DNA of 9,170 nucleotides, from assembly GCA_905215145.1 (NCBI GenBank), contig CAJMOW010000048.1, forward strand, positions 1 to 9,170. Reading direction: 5' to 3'. The notes below the pieces were generated by a model. The model was given only the letters and a program-made list of their open reading frames with translations, searched no databases and was not told the DNA's origin. Within the stretch, counting starts at the first letter, position 1. Each line of letters opens with the position of its first letter. The position numbers and the translations under genes are program-made. Of this stretch, positions 1-6,939 are shown one piece after another. The stretch is from an uncultured bacterium. Its GTDB lineage: Bacteria; Bacillota_I; Bacilli_A; RF39; UBA660.

Positions 1-3000
1 TCGATACATAATAGCGATTTATTCGCTGTATAAGTTTTCCATCATATTCTACTGAGTAATCCTTACTAACTTTTTGATAAGTTAGAAACTTATGAATATC
101 TTGACAGTTTCTAATTGTCTCCTCAACAGGAATATTATCAGCTAATCGTTTAATTATAGCTTCAGGTATAATAGTAGCTGCCATCCCTTTACCAAGTTTT
201 ACTTGATCTATAAATAATCCCTTTGTTTTAAGTAAACTAGGATCATGTGTTTTTGAATAACCTTCTTTAATAGCTAAATAATCATTAATTGCAAATTGAA
301 ACACTGCTTCAAAATAATCAGCTTCTAGATTAAGCTTAGTTATAGTTTCTCACTCTTTACAAACTTTTTCGTCATCTTTAAGCCGATTCTTATCAATTAA
401 ATAGAATATACCATCCTTTACATTATGTCTTTCAACATAAACCCGACTATATCTTTATATAATTTCATACTTGTACTTTTCTTTTAAAATAAAGTTGTTT
501 CGATTATACTGAGTACTAGTATATCCTCTTCACATATTTAAAAATCTGTCACATTCTGCAAAAGACTTTAGAACAATAATATTATCTTCATAATATAGCT
601 TAATTTGTTTTCTTTGTTGAGAAAGCTTTTTTATTTTTCATCCTTTGTATTCACAACCTGTTTCTAAAGCTTTTTTAACAGAACTATTCCCAGCAGGAAT
701 TCCAGTTAAATGAAAGAAGTTTGCAAATTCGATTCAAGAATTAAATAATATTTTTTCATGATTATTGCTAATTTCGATTTTGCAAGCGTTTTCTTTATTA
801 TTTTTAGTTACCTTTTCAAGAGTTTCAGGACTATGCTTGTATAATTTAGATTTTTCTCTAATGTGTTCTTTTCAAGAATCAGTTAACTTTTTATTTTTAT
901 TCGGAATCCCACCTTTAGTTGGATTCTGACAGATATTATATAAAGGTTTTAATTCATTGATATACTTTTCTTCTTGTTCTAATATTTCATTAAGTGTTGC
1001 GTTATTCATTACTTTAAGTATATCAACCTGAAAGTTTTCTATACCGTATTTTTCATATGCTTTTCATAATATTGGATTATCTAATCTACCTCCTCTATTA
1101 AGAAATAACATGAATTTGCCGCAATGCTCTTTAAATCGATCTTTAAAAGAACGAATAGTACTTCCTATATAAAAATTCCCATTAATCTTATTAGTAATCT
1201 TGTAAACACCTTTACTTTCTAGTAAGGTTTTATTTAAATTGTTAATATCAAAAAGTATTTCTCTTATCATAAATAATTATTTTTTAATTTATACAAAAAT
1301 AACACTTTTTTGACATTTTAAACAAACCATCTGTACAAAAAATTATATATCTCGCTTTTCCACTATTATAGTGTACTCCTTTCGGATAGTCTGTGAACCT
1401 TTATCTTAAACAAAAAATTTAAGATACTTGGCTGCGGATTGTCACATAATTATCTATTTTTAAACATTCACACTTATTATTACTAATTATGTTGTAGTTA
1501 GATAACCTTCGCGAGTTTCCCGCAATTAACGAGATTTTAAAACACCAACGGTCACTTAGTGTTTGCTTGTTTAATAGTTGCTCCAACACTTATTAGCCTT
1601 TCAGCTAACATTAATAACAATAGTTGACCGTTAATTCTAATCTGCATAACGGTAAAGGGGCTATAACAAAAATTATGCTCATTTTGAAGGTTCGATTGTG
1701 TTATCGTTAAGCTTTTTATCTTAACTTCTGCATATTTCTGTTCTATGCAGTCCCGCGTACATTTTACTCCGTTCTGGAGAGAACCACTCTTGGAAACATT
1801 TTATTCTTCATTAGAAGTTTCAGTTTCTACGCTGTACGGTGCAGAAGAATTGTTACATTCTACTGTTACCTCGGTGTTATCGTTTCAGATGTTCACCGAT
1901 TTTGGTTCATTCACATCATCCATTCCTGAATGAAGGGGCTGATTATAAAACTCAACCTGAGAGTCCGTTAAGAGCTAATTTTAGTGTTTCATTTTTAATT
2001 TTATCACCCGCTTTTTTTGCTGCAACACGTTCATCTTTAATTTGTTTATATACTTCAAGGAATTCCCGACCAAGGTGTTTAGGGTAAAATTCATGTTCTA
2101 TAATCATACTAGGATAAAGACTCGTTACGTCTTTATCGACTAATATTTGATTTTCATTAGGAATTATCTCTTCTGGTTTGTTAACAGAATGCAATCCGCC
2201 TACTGAAAATAAGTGTTCAACTCCTCCAAGGATAAATTTCTTTTCTAGACCTTTACGCCCTGGAGAAACGGTAAGTTCTTTAATTTCAGATAATAAATTT
2301 TGAAGAACTGGAGTGTTAAATTTCACAAAAGGAAGTATAACATCTTTTAATGGAATTTGATCACAAGGAGATCTTAAATCTTTAATTTGATTCCAAGTTT
2401 GTCCTGTTTTTTCGAGGTACTTTTGAGTAATAATTTTCATTCCAATGTTTACTCCATCTTTATTTAATACCTTTACTCCATATTCATCTTCAATAGCAAT
2501 TCTTAAATCAATATCTTTTTTACATCTATAAAGTAGTGCTTCAGTACTATTAACATCATTATCACAATAACTAACCATATTTGGAATTTCTGAAACAGGT
2601 AAATCAGAGCAAAAATCCCCATCATATTCTTGGACATTATGATACTGCATAGTTACCTGCATTTCTTTCAATCCTACTCTTAGCTTTTGAGAATATAACA
2701 TTGTTAATAGATCTAATGACTCAAAATAAACTTTATATTTTCATTTACTTCAGGATGTAAAATTTCCATCAGTAGATGTAATTATAAGACGATTTAAGTT
2801 ATAAATTGATTGACAGATTTCTCTATATGTCTTATATTGCATGATTTGATGATAATCGATAATATAATTGATAATTGGGGTATCATAATGCAAAATATTA
2901 TCAATTTGTTAACTTATTAGCATTTAACTAATAATTCTATATATTACTATATAGTTCAGACTATATCATCTTAATCTATAAAAGATTAAGTCGGGCGCTC

Positions 3001-3409
3001 GTGTTTCTATTATTGTTTGTACTACTCAAGAATTAGTCGTTGAACGTTCTACATACTTTTATGTACTTCTGTAGCTTCGCTGCTGATTGTCCCAGAGGGA
3101 GTTTCCAGCAATTCACCCGATTTTCTGTTACATAGTAACAGGGACATTTAGAAAATTTCAAATTTATCCGCACATTATTTTATCGACATTAAATTGTAGA
3201 TCAGTAGTATAATTTTTGTTTCAAATACTCTTCTGGTCTTCTGTTTTAATTTGCCAAAAGAGATCTACAATTTTCATCAAATCATTACGTTTAGAAGAAA
3301 TTTCTAAATGCGTTATTTCTTTTGTTTCAGTATTTTTAACAGAACAATGAAATACATTTGGAAACACCTCTATATCAAATATATATACTGTTTTATTTCT
3401 AATTAACAT
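1..3409 (-). CDS. Family B DNA polymerase, four exons split by three group I introns, 3' end outside window
   Basis: Replicative DNA polymerase with 3'-5' exonuclease. Exons are 3409-3166, 2901-1955, 1692-1558 and 415-1; joined, they give one open frame of 580 residues continuing past the window edge. Seen in order: ExoI FDIEVFPN (about residue 11), ExoII YNILHYD (82-88), an ExoIII-like YCDNDV (193-198), motif A DVTSLYPSMI (339-348), motif B KLALNGLSG (389-397), and motif C in the form NTDG (441-444), then a C-terminal region with GLFIDQVKLGKGMAATII. The ATG overlaps the stop of the upstream gene by 7 nt. Trp is coded by both TGG and TGA; residues 63, 132, 135 and the exon 4 Trp are TGA. Each exon junction falls between a U and an intron-terminal G, as group I splicing requires, and restores expected protein sequence. 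Motif C lacks the first Asp of the usual DTDS, a variant I believe occurs in some phage polymerases. Family is secure; exact splice sites are inferred. Confidence 0.95.
416..1557 (-). ncRNA. Group I intron 3 of the DNA polymerase gene, carries a GIY-YIG endonuclease gene
   Basis: A 1142-nt intron inside motif C, between Thr and Asp of NTDG. P1 is strong: exon AAACACT pairs over 7 bp with GGTGTTT (1546-1540), ending in the U-G pair at the splice site. Core elements on the minus strand are P AATTGCGGGAAA (1527-1516), Q AATCCGCAGCC (1440-1430), R GTTCACAGACTA (1398-1387) and S AAGATATAGTC (455-445). P7 pairs AGACTA of R with TAGTC of S, so the 0.9 kb between R and S, including the endonuclease gene, is the P8 loop. 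The intron ends GTAAAG, and the next exon starts GATGGTATA. This is the usual T4-like group IA design. Confidence 0.93.
455..1270 (-). CDS. GIY-YIG homing endonuclease encoded in intron 3
   Basis: A 271-residue site-specific DNA endonuclease expected to cut intronless polymerase alleles and so spread the intron. The GIY-YIG nuclease domain spans about residues 20-112: GVYKI at 21-25, YIGST at 34-38, Arg at 40 or 45, a catalytic-type Glu near 101, and YN at 111-112. Residues about 118-145 resemble a NUMOD3 DNA-binding motif. About 175-215 and 233-270 look like two modular intron-nuclease DNA-binding repeats, the first ending in YKGWKI. All five Trp codons (69, 133, 179, 211, 247) are TGA, so a standard-code reading would stop at residue 68. 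The TAA stop shares a base with the S element of the ribozyme, so coding and ribozyme sequences abut with no spare bases. Start is ATG; no Shine-Dalgarno site is visible. Confidence 0.93.
1693..1954 (-). ncRNA. Intron 2 of the DNA polymerase gene, probable group I with a divergent core
   Basis: A 262-nt insertion directly after motif B (GLSG). Removing it joins LNGLSG to NLQNEHNFCYSPF in frame, which is the sequence expected in such polymerases. The exon ends in GGT and the intron in ATCG, fitting the U and terminal-G rule. P1 can form between exon GGT plus intron TG and CAGCC (1941-1937). Other helices I can draw are P4 TCGGTG/CACCGA (1899-1894 with 1876-1871), a stem CAGTAGAA/TTCTTCTG for P6a (one mismatch), P7 GCGTA/TACGC (1832-1828 with 1759-1755), and 3' hairpins CTGCAT/ATGCAG and GTTAAG/CTTAAC. 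The P, Q, R and S strings do not match the standard consensus as introns 1 and 3 do, so this would be another subgroup. No P3 pairing was settled. The boundaries rest mainly on protein continuity. Confidence 0.75.
2902..3165 (-). ncRNA. Group I intron 1 of the DNA polymerase gene, no ORF
   Basis: A 264-nt self-splicing intron in the ExoII motif, interrupting the Tyr codon of CGYNILHYD. The exon ends in GCGGAT and the intron ends in AAATTG. The canonical core elements are visible on the minus strand: P (AATTGCTGGAAA, 3113-3102), Q (AATCAGCAGC, about 3088-3079), R (GTTCAACGACTAA, 3045-3033) and S (GATATAGTC, 2967-2959). P7 pairs GACTA of R with TAGTC of S. P8 is a perfect 7-bp hairpin at 2970-2990. 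P1 pairs exon GGAT with intron GTCC (3145-3142), with the expected U-G pair at the splice site. Two further hairpins follow S. The core resembles the T4-type group IA introns. It is too small to hold a homing endonuclease gene. Confidence 0.93.
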
Positions 3410-3669
3410 TGTACTTCATCGTATGTTATTTTAAATATATCAGGCTTACAAGGATAGAATTCACCTTTAGCTCCTCTAATAATGTAATCTCCTATAGAAG
3501 CTTTCATTATACCTTCTAAAGTTGGAATTCCTAGTTGATAATTATTTTCTTCTTGAGTATTATAATGTAAAAGATTAGTTCCTACAAAATTTTCAATTTC
3601 GCTAACGTTATTACCTGTATATTGAATAGCGTCTATTTCAATAGGTTTCTTTCTATATTTCTTTATCAT
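3403..3669 (-). CDS. Conserved small phage protein (RGxKGEFYPCKPDIF type), function unknown
   Basis: An 88-residue soluble protein beginning MIKKYRKKPIEIDAIQY and ending in a KGEFYPCKPDIFKITYDE block. This pattern, an N-terminal YRKKP segment, a central GDYIIRG and a C-terminal GEFYPCKPDIF, is one I recognise from many unrelated phages, where it is annotated as hypothetical. No catalytic motif or membrane segment is visible. Its start lies inside the preceding gene (17-nt overlap) and its stop overlaps the polymerase ATG by 7 nt, so translation is probably coupled to the polymerase. It contains no in-frame TGA. Confidence 0.88.
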   Translation of the reverse strand: MIKKYRKKPIEIDAIQYTGNNVSEIENFVGTNLLHYNTQEENNYQLGIPTLEGIMKASIGDYIIRGAKGEFYPCKPDIFKITYDEVQC

Positions 3670-3862
3670 ATTTTTCTATTATACATATTTTGTTAAAATC
3701 ATTTTCACTTATTCAAAACGTATACTCGTTTCAATTACAGTAGAATCCTTTAATGCGTTTATTTTCTAGATGTTGGATAGGTACCTTCTCAATATCTTTA
3801 AGATATGTATATTTGTCCATTGAAGTAGCATCTATTTCTGAAGTTAATATTTTGTATCGCAT
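3653..3862 (-). CDS. Small hypothetical protein, needs TGA read as Trp
   Basis: A 69-residue frame from the ATG at 3862 to a TAG stop at 3655-3653, with two in-frame TGA codons giving CNWNEY and TFWISE. It begins MRYKILTSEIDATSMDKYTYL and fills an otherwise empty space between two phage genes, overlapping the upstream gene by 19 nt and the downstream gene by 17 nt. A later ATG at 3820 would give 55 residues; I prefer the earlier one because of the local habit of short overlaps. The protein is polar, with no motif I recognise. Its TAG terminator supports TAG remaining a stop in this genome. Confidence 0.72.
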
Positions 3863-4386
3863 TCGGTAGAAAGTATTACAAAAGATGCATCATAATCTAA
3901 CATTAAATCATGATGAATATCTGTTATATAAGACGAGATAATTGAAGAATAACTCGAAGAATCAGTAATAACTACCCCATTTAATATATCACTTGTGAAT
4001 TCTATATTATTGATAGTTGTATATAAGATATATTTAAAGAAAATAGTTTTTTCTAAGTATGGAGCGTTAATATCACTTATATTCATTTTATATAAATATC
4101 ATTGCTGTTTGTTAGGTATATAAATATAATTATAAGGTTCTCTTCACTTAATAGTATCTCCAGAATAAAAATTTAGATCTTGTCCTCGGTCTGTATAAAA
4201 TGCAGTACTACTAATATTTTTACCTAAACTACTTATATGCCCTTTATCTATTAGTTTTTGAACATCTTCTTCTTTTGTTCAAAATTTATTTAAAGTTTCT
4301 AAAGCAATATCTCCATCAAAATGACAATATATCCCTTTGTAATTTCTATTAGATAATTTAATTGTAAGTGTACAGTGCGTAGACAT
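3844..4386 (-). CDS. Conserved phage protein of the MSTRCTI/IYCHxDG type, function unknown
   Basis: A 180-residue protein, complete only with TGA as Trp (three in-frame TGA codons, giving NKFWTKEE, TIKWREP and KQQWYLY). The standard code would show only the last 80 residues. The N-terminal 100 residues carry the signature of a widespread phage and bacterial family: MSTHCTL, then GIYCHFDGD, then LIDKGHISSLGK, then AFYTDRGQDL. I know this family as uncharacterised. The C-terminal 80 residues, from MNISDINAP, look like an additional region not typical of the family, though I cannot confirm this without alignment. It starts 24 nt after the preceding stop and overlaps the next gene by 19 nt. Confidence 0.86.
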
Positions 4387-4409
4387 GATTTCTATAGTTT
4401 ATGATAACT

Positions 4410-4589
4410 TTAAGAATATATTTTTTCATCTACTTTGTGTTTCCACTCTTCATTGACAAAGTAACTAAGTGCCCCATATTGATCAAGTCAAGTATCATCA
4501 TTAATAAGGCAACAATTATTATCAAATCCTTCTTTATCTATATAAGATTGTATTTCTGGTCATTCTACAATTACAAATTTAGATTTCAT
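4410..4589 (-). CDS. Small conserved phage protein (IVEWPEIQ type), needs TGA read as Trp
   Basis: A 59-residue protein beginning MKSKFVIVEWPEIQ, with a GFDNN and INDD block and a C-terminal YGALSYFVNEEWK. This arrangement resembles small hypothetical proteins seen in other phage genomes. Two of its three Trp codons are TGA (residue 10 and the DDTWLD Trp); the third is TGG. In the standard code it would be cut at residue 9 and missed. It starts inside the end of the upstream gene (11-nt overlap). No function can be assigned. Confidence 0.82.
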
Positions 4590-4848
4590 TTCCTTGAAGT
4601 TTAAGAATAATACGATCAATATTATCTTCTATTATTTTACATATCCGAATATCTACATTATTTATGTACACCCTACTTGTTCCTCACTTACGTTTAATTT
4701 GGCTATACGTAAAATTAGGATTTGTTATAAGGAGAATCTGAAATATTTTATCACAATAGTCTATAATTTCTTCGTTTAGAAAAACCAATCCTTCAAAACC
4801 TTCTTCTAAATGATCTTTATACTTCTCATTAAATTCATTACTCGTCAT
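4579..4848 (-). CDS. Small hypothetical protein, needs TGA read as Trp
   Basis: An 89-residue acidic, probably helical protein from ATG at 4848 to TAA at 4581-4579, with one in-frame TGA (IKRKWGTSR). It begins MTSNEFNEKYKDHLEEGFEG. It overlaps the upstream gene by 11 nt and the downstream gene by 11 nt, matching the spacing of its neighbours, which supports it as a real gene. I recognise no domain, signal peptide or membrane segment. Confidence 0.78.
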
Positions 4849-5023
4849 CTTTCGGAATTGTTAAATATTTGTCAATTGTATTAGGTAAATATTCTAAACC
4901 TAGTGAAATTAATCGAAATACTCTTATTATTTCTTCATAACTAGCATCCCACGGTAATTCAAAAGTTGCGTTAATATTATTGCTAGTTACTCCAATTTTA
5001 ATGTTTTTATTAGAAGTTTCCAT
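4838..5023 (-). CDS. Small hypothetical phage protein
   Basis: A 61-residue protein, METSNKNIKIGVTSNN onward, with LPWDASYEEIIRVFRLIS in the middle. That segment, a beta strand followed by DAS-E-I and an amphipathic helix, resembles small hypothetical proteins of other phages, but I assign no function. Its ATG overlaps the end of the Pnkp gene by 14 nt and its stop overlaps the next gene by 11 nt, suggesting coupled translation along the run. Its single Trp is TGG. Confidence 0.82.
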   Translation of the reverse strand: METSNKNIKIGVTSNNINATFELPWDASYEEIIRVFRLISLGLEYLPNTIDKYLTIPKDDE

Positions 5024-5897
5024 AATATACTTGTAACGTTAATAATCCTAATTCTCTCCAAGCTTTAACTACCTTATCTCGATCATCAAAAACACATAAA
5101 ACATTATACTTATCTTTAATTACTTTATTATAAAGCTCTATTTTAATAATTTCATCTGGACGATAATCGCCTTCGTTACGCATAAATAAAGTAATAGGAA
5201 AGTCTATATATTTAGATAGCCATTCAAATGTATCAGTATAACATTGCTCTGTACCCTCTCTTCCACTAAAGAAGAATATATGTATGTTATTCTTAAAGTA
5301 CGAGTTAATTAAGTTTAATAAATATTGTAATCTTGGATCACAACGATCCTCTTTAACTTTTGTTAAATCGTAAGGATTGCGATCTTTCATGATACTAAGT
5401 GTTCCATCTAAATCACAGATAATGCAATTTGGGAGATTAGAGTTTGGAGGTAGGATCTTTCTATTATCAGTACGTTTAGTTTCTTCTAAATATTTTTCTT
5501 TATAATATCTTTGATAAAAACGTTTAAGTACTTTCTCTCCAACAGGTCTTTCTCGATTTCGATCTCTTTCTAACGCTTCTTCAAATGGAATATAAAACGA
5601 TACTACAATTTAATTCTGTTGCTAAATTGTTCCATTTTTTAATAGTTTTTGGATTAAGATTTGTAGCATCTATAATTACATTTAAATTATGTTGAATAGC
5701 AGATCGAATTTGAAATTCTTCAACAGAAGATATATAATCCTCCTGTTCGGGAACCCAATAATCTCCTCTAGATTCTCTAATAGAATCCCTAGAAACTATA
5801 ACCCATTCTTTGTTATTTTTAATGAGTCCTCTAGCGCAGGTAGATTTTCCAGAAGCTAGATTTATGGAGGACCCTGTAATACTAATATCTTAGACAT
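5010..5897 (-). pseudogene. pnkp: Polynucleotide 5'-kinase/3'-phosphatase (Pnkp, T4 PseT-like), disrupted reading frame
   Basis: RNA-end-healing enzyme: a P-loop kinase followed by a HAD-type 3'-phosphatase. The kinase part reads SGKSTCARG, VSRDSIRE, NVIIDATNLNP and RPVGEKVLKRFY; the phosphatase part reads CDLDGTLS, FFSGREG and FDDRDKVVKAWRELG, ending VYYGNF. There are two lesions. After MSKILVLQGPP the frame hits TAA; deleting 8 nt (TAAATCTA) would restore the Walker A motif GPPASGKST. Further on, the frame shifts by one near a four-T run at 5594-5597; with one T fewer it reads on as IPFEEALERDRNRERPVG. The phosphatase cannot start at the ATG at 5390, because that omits DLDGT. Either the gene is decayed, the sequence has errors, or recoding is used. 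The start lies in an inverted repeat. Confidence 0.85.
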
Positions 5898-5909
5898 ACA
5901 GGGTCCTCC
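5866..5909 (-). promoter_or_regulatory. Perfect 13-bp inverted repeat covering the Pnkp ribosome binding site and start codon
   Basis: The arms are GGAGGACCCTGTA (5909-5897) and TACAGGGTCCTCC (5878-5866) on the minus strand, separated by 18 nt in which CTAA/TTAG can add four more pairs around a GATA loop. The first arm contains a Shine-Dalgarno sequence, AGGAGG, about 7 nt before the ATG, and the second arm encodes LQGPP of the kinase. In RNA this would fold the ribosome binding site and AUG into a stable hairpin. Other genes here lack a Shine-Dalgarno site. It could control translation, or be the scar of an inverted-duplication mutation. Confidence 0.75.
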
Positions 5910-5934
5910 TATTATTTAATTTATTTTGTTTCAT
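5890..5934 (-). CDS. Possible 14-residue leader ORF before Pnkp
   Basis: ATG at 5934 opens a short frame, MKQNKLNNRRTLYV, that runs through the first arm of the inverted repeat and stops at TAA 5892-5890, just inside the kinase gene. Ribosomes translating it could open the hairpin and restart at the kinase AUG. It is too short to be supported by anything but position, so it may be chance. Confidence 0.25.
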   Translation of the reverse strand: MKQNKLNNRRTLYV

Positions 5935-6052
5935 TACTATAATTTAAAATTATGCAAATAGATGAAGTAATACTTAATTTATATAGTTTTATTTAAACTT
6001 GATTTGTATATTGGGTTTACTTCTTCTAAGAACATTTTGATTATGTCAGATT
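5935..6052 (-). other. Short non-coding gap between two genes
   Basis: A very AT-rich 118-nt interval between the stop of the gene ending at 6053 and the possible leader ORF. It holds only an 18-codon frame at 6035-5979 (MFLEEVNPIYK onward), which I do not trust. I see no convincing promoter, terminator or tRNA. As the only real break in an otherwise overlapping gene run, it is the likeliest place for a promoter for the Pnkp group. Confidence 0.5.
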
Positions 6053-6457
6053 TTATATAATTCTGGTTACTCGATATTCTTTAATAATTTGAATTGCTCA
6101 TAAGCATTCTTGTACACATTCGTTATCAGAAAGTATTCCTGATTTAACTAATTTTCGAAACGCTAAAAGATCTGGTTTAGAATATATATTTAAATATTCC
6201 TTAATTTTATTTGCTTTAGAAAGAATAGAACATACATAAGGAAGAAGACTTCCTGATTGCATTCTAATAAACCAATCATCTATTGTAAAATATCGAACAA
6301 TGTTTGATTGAATAGAAAATGACTTTAGAAAGTCTTCTTGTGATAAATCGCCAATAACTATATATTCATATCCTTCTTTATATAAAGAATTAGCTATTCT
6401 ATAAATATATTTAATCCTTTTTGACTCTTTCAGAATCTTCAATAATTTTTTGTTCAT
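6053..6457 (-). CDS. Hypothetical protein of 134 residues
   Basis: An unrecognised protein beginning MNKKLLKILKESKRIKYIYR, lysine-rich at the start and probably mixed alpha/beta (GYEYIVIGDLS, then FTIDDWFIRMQSG). One in-frame TGA, read as Trp, adds 15 residues after NECVQECL and ends at TAA 6055-6053. The ATG lies 47 nt inside the upstream gene, an unusually long overlap here; no later ATG fits, because the next one would discard half of the protein. No motif gives a function. Confidence 0.75.
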
Positions 6458-6935
6458 AGCCTAATACTTGTTCATACCCAGGTGCATCCAAATCTATTCC
6501 AGATAAATCAGATTTAGGCAAAAATTGATTTAGATAGTTTATATCATAATTAAAATAGATTCCGTATAATTTCTTTTGATAAACATACTGTTCTTCAAAA
6601 GTAAGTTTTCGGACACAATATTTTTTATAGGGAGTATCAATAAAAAACTTAATTTTTCCTGTTGTAACTAAGCTTGGAGAATAACTGCAGGTTATAGCAG
6701 AAATAACATAATTAGAATCATTGCAATATTCATTAATTGGGTTTACAAAAGTGTATGGTTTAAATTTATCTTCTTCTTTCTCATATTCCCAAATTAATTT
6801 AATATCTATATCGTTGATATTATATACTAAAATATTAGAGCATACGCACTTAGGCTCAGTATTAATTAAAATATTAAATAACTTCCAAATACGATCGTCC
6901 ATTATAGGAAGTTCAACTTTATCCTTTATTTCCAT
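6411..6935 (-). CDS. Hypothetical protein of 174 residues
   Basis: An unrecognised acidic protein with many Tyr and Asn residues, beginning MEIKDKVELPIMDDRIWKLF and ending EQKIIEDSERVKKD. I chose the ATG at 6935, which lies 4 nt after the ligase stop; the frame is also open to a TTG at 6962 that would overlap the ligase. There is no signal peptide or membrane segment. Cys residues near the middle (PKCVCSN, ITCSYS, KKYCVRK) are not spaced as a clear zinc site. Its Trp codons are TGG. Confidence 0.8.
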   Translation of the reverse strand: MEIKDKVELPIMDDRIWKLFNILINTEPKCVCSNILVYNINDIDIKLIWEYEKEEDKFKPYTFVNPINEYCNDSNYVISAITCSYSPSLVTTGKIKFFIDTPYKKYCVRKLTFEEQYVYQKKLYGIYFNYDINYLNQFLPKSDLSGIDLDAPGYEQVLGYEQKIIEDSERVKKD

Positions 6936-6939
6936 ATAA

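Noticed and set aside
1330..1355. A second possible S element (GAGATATATAA) in intron 3
   Set aside because: It cannot pair with AGACTA of R, whereas AAGATATAGTC at 455-445 can.
1801..1924. A 40-codon minus-strand ORF (MDDVNEPKSV onward, one TGA) within intron 2
   Set aside because: It coincides with the helices of the intron core and has no start context or recognisable domain, so it is probably chance in structured RNA.
416..1954. An intein instead of introns in the polymerase
   Set aside because: The inserts contain in-frame TAA stops, lack Cys/Ser and His-Asn splice motifs, and show group I core elements; 262 nt is also too short for an intein.
1745..2087. Two plus-strand ORFs
   Set aside because: They lie opposite polymerase exon 2 and intron 2; the minus strand explains the sequence and the translations resemble nothing.
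4401..4779. Two plus-strand ORFs rich in Ile, Phe and Tyr
   Set aside because: They are shadows of the minus-strand genes at 4589-4410 and 4848-4579 in AT-rich sequence.
5979..6035. An 18-codon minus-strand ORF (MFLEEVNPIYK onward)
   Set aside because: It is too short, and nothing beyond an open frame supports it.
6721..6939. Plus-strand ORF of 72 codons
   Set aside because: It is antisense to the 174-residue minus-strand gene and shows no domain.
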